64,000 nucleotides of DNA from Pedobacter sp. ASV17 (GTDB taxonomy: Bacteria > Bacteroidota > Bacteroidia > Sphingobacteriales > Sphingobacteriaceae). Positions within the stretch are counted from its first letter, which is position 1, and each line of letters opens with the position of its first letter. The notes beneath the pieces were generated by a model. The model was not told where the DNA came from. It saw only the letters and a program-made list of their open reading frames with translations, and did no database searches. The position numbers and the translations under genes were made by a program. The DNA lies in the NCBI RefSeq assembly GCF_016429065.1, contig NZ_JAELTX010000004.1:1-64000 (forward strand), written 5' to 3'. This document shows, piece by piece, positions 55,415-64,000 of this stretch.

Positions 55415-58400
55415 ATGGCCTACAGTACAATCGATACACTTAACAAAAACATCCGTGCCCTTTCGGTGGCAATTGGGTACCAGAAATCGGGAATATTACC
55501 TGATGACGGTGCCCAAGCCCTGAAAGAATATGCAGGATTTGGCGGCCTTAAAGCTATCCTTTATCCCGAAGGCGATCTTGCATCTTGGATAAAGAGCGGT
55601 GCTTCCAACTCCGATCTCAACCTACATCCAAACATCCAAAAGCTACACAAGCTACTACGTGAAAATCTGGATGAGGTAGCGTATAAGGAAAGTATCGCTT
55701 CGCTAAAAAATAGTGTACTTACTGCCTTTTACACACCGCCTTTTGTGCCAGCTGTCATCTATGATATACTTCGCGAACATGGAATCCAACCCAAGAAACT
55801 CTATGAGCCTTCGGCAGGATCGGGAGTATTTATTACTGAAGCAATCAAGGCGTTGCCAGACCTCCAAAACATAACGGCCGTAGAAAAAGACCTGTTAACA
55901 GGGATGGTACTAACTGCGTATAACAGTACACATCAAATCAAGACCGATACACATGTTAAGGGATTGGAGGAAACCTCCAACGATGAAAATGGCATGTTCG
56001 ATCTTGTAGCCAGCAATATTCCTTTTGGCAACTTTTCGGTATTTGATAACAACTACAGGAACACGGGAGTTACGGGCAAAATCCACAATTATTTTTTCGC
56101 AAAAGGGTTGGATAAGCTGGCGGATGGAGGTATTATGGCCTATATCACTACAGATGGCTTTCTGAACAGCCCTTCGAACATGGAAGCAAGGCGTTACCTG
56201 TTCGACAGGGCCGATTTTGTGGCACTAGCCGTAATGCCAGACAATCTGATGAAGGACACCGGCAATACCGAAGCACCCAGCCACCTTTTAGTGGTTCAAA
56301 AGAACACTGGCAAGAAACAGCTTTCAGCAGACGAGCAGTTGTTGTTAGCGACCGATAAAAAGCAAAATGATTTTGGTTCCTTTTTCCAAAATGCGTACAT
56401 ACAGCAGCATCCCGAAATCATTATAGGAGAGGTAAGTGCCGGGAATAACCAATATGGGCAGCCCCACGAAAAGGTATGGCTTTCCGGTAATATCATTCAG
56501 GCCGAAAATCTGCTCAGGGAAGTGTTGCAAACCGCCATCAAAAACAACCTTAGCACGGCACTTTTTCCAAAGCTCGAAAATGAGGTTCCCGAAATTGTTC
56601 CCGAAACAGTTACTGGCGGAAGACTGACCTACCTGAGCATGCCCAGGAACAAGGAAAATATTGCGCCAGTCCAACTTGGACTTTTTGACAACCTGCCCGC
56701 TGAGAATATGGGGAGGGCATCTGCCTACGTTGGCGAAGGGGACAGTACCATTGTACTGACCACTACCGCACGGCTAATAGGAACCATCCGAACTGAAGAC
56801 AACCCAGAACATGAAGTAGTTGTACTGCTTACAGCCCGTCATAAAAAGAGCAATAACTATCTCTATAAATTGCGTTCCAACGTAAAGGAGGTACAACCAG
56901 CTACTACCAATTGGATGAGTGGTGTCCAATTGGCGTCCCAATTGTCGGAGATTAAAATTCAATTGCAAAACTATGGCGGTCATAACTTCCATTTTGAAGG
57001 TGACCAGACCGTTGCTGGCTATTTTAAATTTAACAAGCAAACAGAGAATCTTGTCAAGGAACTGCCGCCCTTTTATGAGGAAGGCATGATAACCATTCAT
57101 CATGACAAAATAGGCCATGTTACCAAAATAGATAGGGGTGCCAACTTGGTGTATTTTGAAGCTTTTTCAGACCAAAGGCAAAAGCAATTTTATCAAGGGT
57201 ATGTGGCTTTGCGGGACGGCTATCTAAAGCTGTCAAAAAATGAGATTTCGGGAGCGAAGGTTACAGAAAGCGAACGTGAAGTCGTGAACCGAATGTACGA
57301 TGTTTTTGTTGCCAAATATGGGCAGCTTAACTCAATTGATAACCGTAGGAGCATTCTTTCCGATGGCTACGGTGTTACCCTGCTTTCATCGTTGGAACGT
57401 CGTGAGGGAAGCGGCTATGTGAAATCGGACATCCTTACCCAGACAATTGTCAAAAAGGAGGAATTATTTAGGACCGATAGCCCTTCGGATGCTTTGGCGC
57501 ATTGCCTGAATGAAAGGGGAAAGGTAGACATGGAGTTCATAGCAACCATCTTGGGAATGGATGCGGCCGCCGCTGTCAAGGCATTGGATAAACATATTTA
57601 CATCAATCCTTCCTGGAACGAATGGGAAACTGCAGATGCCTACCTCAGTGGCAATGTAGTGGACAAATTGAAAACGGCCGAAAAATATTGTCAGGAACAT
57701 CCCGACAACCCATTTTATGCTGCAAGTAGGGATGCACTGCAAAAAGTTCAACCGGAAGCTATTCCCTTTGAACTATTGGATTTTAATCTGGGAGAGCGTT
57801 GGATGCCCGAAGGGTATTATAAAAAATTTGCCACCAAACTTTTTGAGCAGGAAACGGAAGTATCCTATTTTGCTTCATTGGACACCTTCAAGGTAAGTAC
57901 CAAGCATAACGCCAAAGTAGACAGGGAATTTGCGATAACGCCGAAAAACGGACGCACCATGTACGGTTATACCTTACTGGAACATGCCCTTGAAAATACC
58001 GCACCGTTTTTTACCTATGAAACAGTGGGTGTTGATGGTAAAACCATTCGGAAGCCCGATAATGAAGCCACGCAGCTTGCGGGGCAAAAGATAGAACAGA
58101 TACGTGCCGCATTTATCGACTATCTGGAAGGATTGTCGGACGAGGAACGAAAAGAAATTGCAGACCAATATAATGAAACCTTCAACTGCTATGTCATAAG
58201 GGAATATAATGGTTCCCATCTGACTTTTCCCGGTCTTGATAAGAAATCATTGGCAATCGAGGACCTTTACGATTCTCAAAAAAATGCGGTATGGCGCATC
58301 GTACAAAATCGTGGCGCACTGGTAGATCATGAGGTAGGTCTGGGAAAAACCCTGACAATGGTGGTAGGGGCCCAGGAGCTCAAAAGACTCTCTATTGTAA

Positions 58401-60964
58401 ACAAGCCCGCAATACTGGCATTGAAGGCCAACATCGACCAGATTGCAGAAACCTATCAGAAAGCCTATCCGCATGCCAAAATCCTGTTTCCAGGCAAAGA
58501 AGATTTTACACCGGCCAAACGGCTGCAGCTTCTGCACGAGATAAAGAACAATAATTGGGACTGCATCATAATGACGCATGAACAGTTTGAAAAAATCCCG
58601 CAATCCTACGAAATCCAAAGGGAAATTCTGGAGACAGAACTGGAAAACGTGCAACGTGACCTGGATACCGCCGAAGACCTAGGCGGGGAAATAAGCAAGA
58701 AAATATTAAAGGGTCTTGAAATCCGTAAAAACAACCTTAAGAACAAGCTTTCAAGTATTGTCAAAAACATCGAAGAGAAAAAAGATGCGGGCATTACCTT
58801 TCGGGATTTAGGCATTGACCACTTATTTGTTGATGAGTCCCACAAATACAAAAACCTAACCTTTACCACAAGGCACAACCGAGTAGCGGGCTTGGGAAAC
58901 ACCGAAGGCAGCATGCGTGCCCTAAACATGTTGTTTGCCGTACGTACCCTTCAGGATAAATTCGGTTCGGATCTGTGCGTGACTTTCCTTTCAGGTACAC
59001 CCATCAGCAATAGCCTTACCGAAATGTACCTTATATTCAAATACCTGCGGCCAAGGGAAATGGCAAGGCAGCGAATTGAAAATTTTGATGGTTGGTCAGC
59101 CGTCTTCGCAAAAAAGACCACTGACTACGAGTTCAATATTACCAACGAAATTGTAGCCAAGGAACGCTATAGGCATTTTATAAAAGTCCCTGAACTGGCC
59201 CTTTTCTATAATGAAATAACAGACTATAAAACGGCAAAGCATATCAGTTTGGATAAGCCCGAAATTGATGAAGTGCTGGTCAATATTCCATTGACCCCTG
59301 AACAGGAGGAGTTTTCACAAAGGCTTATGGAATTTGCCAGAACTGGAAATGCAGTTTTTATTGACAGGCCGCCCCTAACACCCTCTGAAGACAATGCCAG
59401 AATGTTGATTGCAACCAACTACGCCAAAAAAATGGCGTTGGATATGCGATTGATAGGAAACCACTACGCTGACCATCCAAACGATAAGGTCAATGTTTGT
59501 TCACGGAAGGTAAATGAGGTGTATACGGAAAGTACGCCACATAAGGGAACGCAGATTATTTTCTGTGATCTGGGTACGCCCAGCAGCAAAGGTTTTAACC
59601 TCTACCAGGCATTGAAGGATAAACTGGTAAAAGATTTCGATATCCCTGCCCATGAAATAGCCTTCATCCATGACTGGCAGGACCGAAAAAAGCCCCAGCT
59701 GTGCAAACTTATGAACAATGGGGATATCCGTATCCTAATTGGAAGTACCGAAATGGCAGGGACGGGACTTAATGTACAGAAGAGGATCGTTGCCATGCAC
59801 CACTTGGATATTCCGTGGACACCGAAAGATCTGGAGCAGCGAAATGGCCGTGGGGCAAGGCAGGGAAATCTTATCGCTAAGGAATTTTATGGCAATAAGG
59901 TCAAGAATTTTATCTATGCCAAGGAGAAGTCTTTGGATAACTACAAATTCAACCTGCTGAAGAACAAGCAACTTTTCATTTCACAAATGAAAAACAATGA
60001 GCTTCAGGTAAGGACATTGGACGAGGGGGCAATGGACGAAAAGAGCGGTATGAACTTTTCGGAATACATAGCCATTCTCTCTGGTGATAATTCACTGCTC
60101 GAAAAATCAAAGCTTGAAAAAAGGATAGCGGTGATGGAAAGTCTCAGGACTGCACATTTTAGGGAATTGAACAAAAATAGGCTGGCCCTGAAGGAGAGGA
60201 CTGAAAAAGCAGAAAGCGGAATGGCACTGCTGTCTAAACTGAAGGTCGATTGCGAGCTATACCAAAGCCAACTCATACACGAACCTGACGGTACCAAGGT
60301 CAACCAGATCCAGTTGACAGGTTTTAAGAATGATGATCCGGAAGCTATCGGAAACCATATCATCAATCTTTACAAAGGTTGGAAGCCCAAAAATGAAAAC
60401 AGTACAGAGCAAAAGATCGGGAGCCTTTACGGTTTCGACCTATATATCAGACAGGAGCGGGAGACCTACTATTCAAATGGTCTGATGTACGACAAAAGCT
60501 ATAATAATTTTTATGCGACTACAGCCAATTCAGGTATCAAGTATACCTATAATGACGGCTTTCCCAATATTGATAACCCAAAGCTGTCCGCACGTCACTT
60601 TCTTAATGCAATTGACCGTACGGTCACCTTGAAACAGCGATATGAAAAGGAAGCCATTCAATTTGAGCAGGACCTGCCACAACTGGAGAGACTTGTAGGC
60701 AAGCCATTTTTACAGGAAGAAGAATTAAAAATCATGAAAACCGAGCTGGCAAGCCTGGAAGCGGAAATGGCCAAATCACTTGCCGACAAACAGGTTGGGG
60801 AAAATGAAAATTCCGAAGAAGAGGCAGATGAGAAAATCGAAGCCACGGCAGTAGAAATTGCGGAAAAAGTAGAAGCTGATAAAGTAGGGCAGGCTCCTTC
60901 AGACCAATGGATGCAGCAAGCCTATGCTACGATGAGAAAAAACAATAGGATGAAATTTAGATAA
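55415..60964 (+). CDS. Giant N6-adenine methylase / SNF2-type helicase (DarB-like)
   Basis: The 1849-residue protein starts at MAYSTIDTLNKNIRAL. An N-terminal N6-adenine methyltransferase has the AdoMet motif EPSAGSGVF (about 130) and catalytic SNIPFG (about 200), then a central region, then an SF2/SNF2 helicase: Walker A DHEVGLGKTLTMV (about 970), FVDESHKY (about 1138), FLSGTPISNS, GSTEMAGTGLNVQKR (about 1442) and EQRNGRGARQGN (about 1475). A coiled-coil, acidic tail follows. The architecture resembles phage P1 DarB and ICE counterparts that protect incoming DNA from restriction. It is the largest gene of the transfer operon and probably methylates or remodels the transferred DNA. Confidence 0.9.
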   Translation: MAYSTIDTLNKNIRALSVAIGYQKSGILPDDGAQALKEYAGFGGLKAILYPEGDLASWIKSGASNSDLNLHPNIQKLHKLLRENLDEVAYKESIASLKNSVLTAFYTPPFVPAVIYDILREHGIQPKKLYEPSAGSGVFITEAIKALPDLQNITAVEKDLLTGMVLTAYNSTHQIKTDTHVKGLEETSNDENGMFDLVASNIPFGNFSVFDNNYRNTGVTGKIHNYFFAKGLDKLADGGIMAYITTDGFLNSPSNMEARRYLFDRADFVALAVMPDNLMKDTGNTEAPSHLLVVQKNTGKKQLSADEQLLLATDKKQNDFGSFFQNAYIQQHPEIIIGEVSAGNNQYGQPHEKVWLSGNIIQAENLLREVLQTAIKNNLSTALFPKLENEVPEIVPETVTGGRLTYLSMPRNKENIAPVQLGLFDNLPAENMGRASAYVGEGDSTIVLTTTARLIGTIRTEDNPEHEVVVLLTARHKKSNNYLYKLRSNVKEVQPATTNWMSGVQLASQLSEIKIQLQNYGGHNFHFEGDQTVAGYFKFNKQTENLVKELPPFYEEGMITIHHDKIGHVTKIDRGANLVYFEAFSDQRQKQFYQGYVALRDGYLKLSKNEISGAKVTESEREVVNRMYDVFVAKYGQLNSIDNRRSILSDGYGVTLLSSLERREGSGYVKSDILTQTIVKKEELFRTDSPSDALAHCLNERGKVDMEFIATILGMDAAAAVKALDKHIYINPSWNEWETADAYLSGNVVDKLKTAEKYCQEHPDNPFYAASRDALQKVQPEAIPFELLDFNLGERWMPEGYYKKFATKLFEQETEVSYFASLDTFKVSTKHNAKVDREFAITPKNGRTMYGYTLLEHALENTAPFFTYETVGVDGKTIRKPDNEATQLAGQKIEQIRAAFIDYLEGLSDEERKEIADQYNETFNCYVIREYNGSHLTFPGLDKKSLAIEDLYDSQKNAVWRIVQNRGALVDHEVGLGKTLTMVVGAQELKRLSIVNKPAILALKANIDQIAETYQKAYPHAKILFPGKEDFTPAKRLQLLHEIKNNNWDCIIMTHEQFEKIPQSYEIQREILETELENVQRDLDTAEDLGGEISKKILKGLEIRKNNLKNKLSSIVKNIEEKKDAGITFRDLGIDHLFVDESHKYKNLTFTTRHNRVAGLGNTEGSMRALNMLFAVRTLQDKFGSDLCVTFLSGTPISNSLTEMYLIFKYLRPREMARQRIENFDGWSAVFAKKTTDYEFNITNEIVAKERYRHFIKVPELALFYNEITDYKTAKHISLDKPEIDEVLVNIPLTPEQEEFSQRLMEFARTGNAVFIDRPPLTPSEDNARMLIATNYAKKMALDMRLIGNHYADHPNDKVNVCSRKVNEVYTESTPHKGTQIIFCDLGTPSSKGFNLYQALKDKLVKDFDIPAHEIAFIHDWQDRKKPQLCKLMNNGDIRILIGSTEMAGTGLNVQKRIVAMHHLDIPWTPKDLEQRNGRGARQGNLIAKEFYGNKVKNFIYAKEKSLDNYKFNLLKNKQLFISQMKNNELQVRTLDEGAMDEKSGMNFSEYIAILSGDNSLLEKSKLEKRIAVMESLRTAHFRELNKNRLALKERTEKAESGMALLSKLKVDCELYQSQLIHEPDGTKVNQIQLTGFKNDDPEAIGNHIINLYKGWKPKNENSTEQKIGSLYGFDLYIRQERETYYSNGLMYDKSYNNFYATTANSGIKYTYNDGFPNIDNPKLSARHFLNAIDRTVTLKQRYEKEAIQFEQDLPQLERLVGKPFLQEEELKIMKTELASLEAEMAKSLADKQVGENENSEEEADEKIEATAVEIAEKVEADKVGQAPSDQWMQQAYATMRKNNRMKFR

Positions 60965-60985
60965 CGAAAAACAAAAGAGTGGAAA

Positions 60986-61315
60986 ATGGCAAACAGCGTA
61001 TATCAAGTCAACAAAGGAATTAACCAGAGCATAGAGTTCAAGGGGCTGAAAGCTCAGTACATCTGGTATTTGGGCGGTGGCATCGTCATCTTAATGATAC
61101 TATTTGCAGTTCTTTATTTCATTGGGCTGCCTTCCTACCTGTGTGTGGGCATCATTGCAGGCATAGGCACACTCATGGTCATCAAAATCTACAGGATGAG
61201 CCACAAATATGGCGAATACGGACTGATGAAGGCACTGGCAAAAAAACAATTGCCAAATGCCATCAGGAGCAACAGCAGGAAAATCTTTTTAATGGACGAT
61301 AAAAATGGAAAATAG
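60986..61315 (+). CDS. DUF4133 conjugal transfer membrane protein (TraF-like)
   Basis: The 109-residue protein opens SVYQVNKGINQSIEFKGLKA, the DUF4133 signature, and has two transmembrane helices (about 28-50 and 52-72). It belongs to the VirB3/TraF-like inner membrane components of the Bacteroidota transfer apparatus and is normally just upstream of TraG, the VirB4-like ATPase. Here two extra genes lie between them. It overlaps the next gene by 11 bases. Confidence 0.9.
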   Translation: MANSVYQVNKGINQSIEFKGLKAQYIWYLGGGIVILMILFAVLYFIGLPSYLCVGIIAGIGTLMVIKIYRMSHKYGEYGLMKALAKKQLPNAIRSNSRKIFLMDDKNGK

Positions 61316-62174
61316 AATTTTACTGAGACCAAATTCCAACTATTCATTGGATCTGGAGACTTTGGAAGTTATAGAAAACGGGACGAAAATGAAGGTGGCC
61401 ACATTGGGTGCCCAGCCAATATTTACGATCGCTGGAACTGATTTCTATGTCGAAATACAATCCCAAACGCTAATAGAGGTTTCAGACCCAAAAAACCACC
61501 TTCCCGTTGGCGACATGATAGATACGGGCAAACACTATGAGTTTCCCTACCATCTGGAATATAAGAACTGGCCATGCCAGCTGGATGACCCGAAAGAAAG
61601 TATTGACGTGAAAGTGCCATACCTTATAGTACTAGACCCAGTTGGGATGGCTAGCAAGTACAACATTGATCCCGTCGACCTTATAGGGAGGAAGGATATA
61701 GAATTTCTTAACCCGAACTACCAAGGTTTTCTTGCCCGTATCGCTGGCGAACTGCCTACCATAGATATCGCTGGCGAAAGCTATTTAATAAATGTGGAGA
61801 AAGGACAGCTTATACTTAAGGCGGATGCGAATCACAGTCTTGAATTCAAGGATTTCCAAAAGGGATGTCCGCTTTCTGATGACTTCTCATACAGGTTCAC
61901 CTATGACAAAATCAAGAAGGTAGTTATTAGCGAAACAGAAAAATATGGTAAGGGTGGCAATTACGGGATCGTGGAGCTTCCGGTCGCAGTAAAGCTTGAT
62001 CCCGTAGGACTGGCAAGGAAACTAGGTTACAACGATGACCATTTTATCAGGGACTATCCGATGGAAAAGAAACTAACGGCATCAGTATCGGATATAAAAG
62101 GCATAGAAATCCCAGATGGGATTGCCAACAGCGGGCAAAAGGAAAGACAGCGTAAAAACAGGCATGGACTATAA
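61305..62174 (+). CDS. Two-module hypothetical protein of the transfer operon
   Basis: The 289-residue protein contains two copies of a module of about 130 residues. Each copy has an (I/F)(T/D)IAG(T/E)(D/S)(F/Y) entry strand (near residues 45 and 155), a variable middle, and an exit motif LDPVGMASKYNID or LDPVGLARKLGYN. The C-terminus is basic (GQKERQRKNRHGL). The next gene carries two more copies. No known domain recognised. Its location between DUF4133 and TraG implies a role in, or beside, the transfer machine. Confidence 0.7.
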   Translation: MENRILLRPNSNYSLDLETLEVIENGTKMKVATLGAQPIFTIAGTDFYVEIQSQTLIEVSDPKNHLPVGDMIDTGKHYEFPYHLEYKNWPCQLDDPKESIDVKVPYLIVLDPVGMASKYNIDPVDLIGRKDIEFLNPNYQGFLARIAGELPTIDIAGESYLINVEKGQLILKADANHSLEFKDFQKGCPLSDDFSYRFTYDKIKKVVISETEKYGKGGNYGIVELPVAVKLDPVGLARKLGYNDDHFIRDYPMEKKLTASVSDIKGIEIPDGIANSGQKERQRKNRHGL

Positions 62175-62183
62175 CTAAACGAC

Positions 62184-62984
62184 ATGGAAAGAGAATTGCC
62201 AGTGATTAAGATTGCAGAAACCGAGTTTCTGATCGACGTCGAAAATTTACAGCTCGTACAAAGGGAGAATCGAAAAAACACCATTTCAATTGAGGAGATG
62301 CATGATGGCGGAAACGGTTACAATTTTAGGTACTGCCGAAACAATAAGACCGTACAAGGACCAGGATGGCAAAAGCCCGATCTGATAAAGGTTTATATCC
62401 CCGAATTCGTAGAGATGGATCCCGAAGGAATGGCGGCCAAATATGGACTTTCATTGTCTGAGCTGAAAGGAAAGTCCGACTTTGATATCATCGTTGACCA
62501 GGAGGCATTAGAGAAGAGGTTAAATGGAAGACTTACCACAGTTGACATTGCAGGTCATCTCTTTTACGTCGACATTCCAATGGAAATGCTAAGACCGCAT
62601 GATGATTTTCTATCTAAGGGAATTCGTTTCGATGACATCGAATTCTATGTCGATGACAATGCAGATGAATATATCATACCCTACCATCCAGGAAGGCATG
62701 AATTTCAAGATATTGACCTTGACAATATTGTCGAATTTCCCAAAGACCTAATACTGGTTGCCTTTCCCCACGAACGATTTCTTGATCCTGTAGCTATCAA
62801 CAGAAAGGCAGGATATGACTTGACTGCTGGACTGAAGTACAGGCCAGTACAGTCACATTTTAAGTCACGAATAGTAAATGTAAAGGAGACCGTATTCCAA
62901 AGAATTATGGAGGATAACCGCAATAGGAAAGAAAAAAGAGAAGTGAAGGAGGCCAAATCAAAACAAAGGCGAAGGGGGCTCTAA
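62184..62984 (+). CDS. Second two-module hypothetical protein, paralogue of the upstream gene
   Basis: The 266-residue protein starts MERELPVIKIAETEFLIDV and contains the same module twice: VIKIAETEFLIDV with MDPEGMAAKYGLSLSELKG (residues 7-105), and TTVDIAGHLFYVDI with FLDPVAINRKAGYDL (about 118-220). A very basic tail follows (KEAKSKQRRRGL). It is probably the product of tandem gene duplication with the upstream gene. No recognised family. It lies 31 bases before TraG. Confidence 0.7.
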   Translation: MERELPVIKIAETEFLIDVENLQLVQRENRKNTISIEEMHDGGNGYNFRYCRNNKTVQGPGWQKPDLIKVYIPEFVEMDPEGMAAKYGLSLSELKGKSDFDIIVDQEALEKRLNGRLTTVDIAGHLFYVDIPMEMLRPHDDFLSKGIRFDDIEFYVDDNADEYIIPYHPGRHEFQDIDLDNIVEFPKDLILVAFPHERFLDPVAINRKAGYDLTAGLKYRPVQSHFKSRIVNVKETVFQRIMEDNRNRKEKREVKEAKSKQRRRGL

Positions 62985-63015
62985 AAAATAAGATGAACAT
63001 AATAGGAATAGTGAG

Positions 63016-64000
63016 ATGGAAAAGATGTTGGAGGATATATTCCCAATCATGGATGTACAGCATGACTGCATCCTGAGTAAAAATGGCGATGTAACGATAG
63101 TTTTTAAGGTTGACCTGCCCGAAGTATTTACCCTTTCGGACCAAGAGTATGAAGCCTTTCATCAATCGTGGATTAAAGCCATTAAAATTTTACCAAAGAA
63201 TACTGTATTGCACAAACAGGACTGGTTTCTGGACAGTTCATTCAGTCCCGATTTTTCAAAAGAGGACAACAGTTTTTTAAGCAGGAGTAGCGACAGGTTC
63301 TTTAACGAACGTCCCTTTTTGGAACACTCGTGCTATATCATGCTGACCAAAAAGCCTGCGAACAGAAAAAGTGCAAGTTCACTTTTTTCAAATCTGCTGA
63401 AAAAAAATATCGTGCCAGAAGAAACACTCTCAAAACAGGCTTTACAGGACTTCGTTGACAGTACAGGGCAGTTTCGCCGCATTATGGAAGACAGCGGTTT
63501 CGTGAAACTACAGCGAATGACCGACTACTTCCTGAAAAGCCATAGCCGAAGGAAGGGACTGATTGAGCGTTACTGTTACCTTAGCGAAGGGGAGCAGAAT
63601 CATTTCATCAACGACATTAGTTTTGACGAAGGGCTAAGGGTTGGTGATCGCTATTGCCAACTTTATACCTTGGGTGATGCCGTTGATCTTCCTGCTTTGT
63701 GCGGTAGCCGTATAAATTACGATAAGTATTCCACCGACAGGACCAAATTCAGCATAGGCTTCGCGTCAACACTGGGCCAGTTGCTGTCATGCAACCACAT
63801 CTATAACCAATTTATTTTTATTGATGATGCACAAAAAGCCATCCAAAAGCTGGAAGCCAAACGGTTGCGTCTGCAATCCCTATCGGCCTACAGCCGTGAG
63901 AACCTGATAGCAAGAGATTCGACCAATGCGTTTCTCAACGAAGCGATTTCGCAACAGCGTTTGCCCGTAAAGGCACACTACAACGTATTGGTTTGGTGTG
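63016..64000 (+). CDS. traG: TraG-family conjugative transposon ATPase (N-terminal part)
   Basis: The gene starts at MEKMLEDIFPIMDVQHDC and runs off the right edge after about 328 residues, so the ATPase motifs are not visible. The N-terminal region has the family pattern ILSKNGDVTIVFKVDLPEVF, VLHKQDWFLDSSFSPDF and HSCYIMLTKKPANRKS. TraG of Bacteroidota ICEs is the VirB4-like ATPase powering assembly and transfer. Placement after DUF4133 agrees. Confidence 0.85.
   Translation, partial: MEKMLEDIFPIMDVQHDCILSKNGDVTIVFKVDLPEVFTLSDQEYEAFHQSWIKAIKILPKNTVLHKQDWFLDSSFSPDFSKEDNSFLSRSSDRFFNERPFLEHSCYIMLTKKPANRKSASSLFSNLLKKNIVPEETLSKQALQDFVDSTGQFRRIMEDSGFVKLQRMTDYFLKSHSRRKGLIERYCYLSEGEQNHFINDISFDEGLRVGDRYCQLYTLGDAVDLPALCGSRINYDKYSTDRTKFSIGFASTLGQLLSCNHIYNQFIFIDDAQKAIQKLEAKRLRLQSLSAYSRENLIARDSTNAFLNEAISQQRLPVKAHYNVLVWC

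Noticed and set aside
1..64000. tRNA, rRNA, integrase or att sites of the element
   Set aside because: Looked for on both strands by eye and none could be supported, so the element ends and insertion site are not assigned.

Overview
The window comes from a Bacteroidota chromosome or large element, most likely Sphingobacteriaceae (Pedobacter, Sphingobacterium or Mucilaginibacter type). The signs are SusC/SusD pairs with FecR and an ECF sigma factor, type IX secretion (T9SS) sorting tails, DUF6443 RHS proteins, MobA/MobB/MobC and Bacteroidetes-type Tra proteins (DUF4133, DUF4134, TraG), and A/T-rich leaders with few classical Shine-Dalgarno sites. No rRNA, tRNA, CRISPR array or integrase was seen. 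The right-hand part, and probably everything from about 12.3 kb onward, looks like an integrative conjugative element (ICE) that continues past the right edge.

Layout. 0-4.1 kb: a fragment of a helix-turn-helix type gene, a membrane-anchored serine hydrolase, and a divergent LytS/LytTR two-component pair. 4.3-11.9 kb: first RHS locus, with a small T9SS-sorted secreted protein, a 2153-residue SpvB/RHS polymorphic-toxin-like protein, and a LemA-like membrane protein. 11.9-12.3 kb: decayed DNA. 12.3-19.1 kb, minus strand: a replication/PRTRC operon (SSB, DUF932, small proteins, DUF6908-like, PRTRC E, PRTRC C, a 385-residue protein, PRTRC B, PRTRC ThiF). PRTRC C, B and ThiF correspond to ubiquitin-like, E2-like and E1-like families, so this is a mobile ubiquitin-like conjugation cassette; neither the JAB-type protein A nor ParB is in the window.

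19.6-31.0 kb: unknown cargo genes on the plus strand, then a second RHS operon on the minus strand: a T9SS-sorted protein with seven repeats (probably a seven-bladed propeller), a frameshifted RHS protein, a DUF6443 RHS protein with an HNH-like C-terminal toxin, a DUF4375 immunity candidate and a small secreted protein. 31.4-34.1 kb: an XRE regulator, an unknown protein and a DUF900 alpha/beta hydrolase. 34.2-38.1 kb: mobC, mobB, mobA and an oriT-like cluster of inverted repeats.

38.3-50.5 kb: small hypotheticals, then two facing cargo units. On the plus strand are a membrane-bound LytTR regulator, a MauE-type redox membrane protein and a DUF6520 peptide precursor; three direct repeats spaced 21-22 bp lie in front of MauE. 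On the minus strand are an ECF sigma factor, FecR, SusC, SusD and a TlpA-like thioredoxin. 50.9-53.8 kb: unknown genes and an AlbA-type ATP-binding protein. 54.0-64.0 kb: the transfer operon (small membrane protein, DUF4134, DUF1896, a giant DarB-like methylase-helicase, DUF4133, two proteins made of four copies of one module, and TraG cut by the window edge).

Working picture: the element carries conjugation genes plus three notable cargoes: a ubiquitin-like cassette, a Sec-exported RHS toxin/immunity operon tied to T9SS-sorted partners, and a thiol-redox/TonB/peptide locus with its own regulators.
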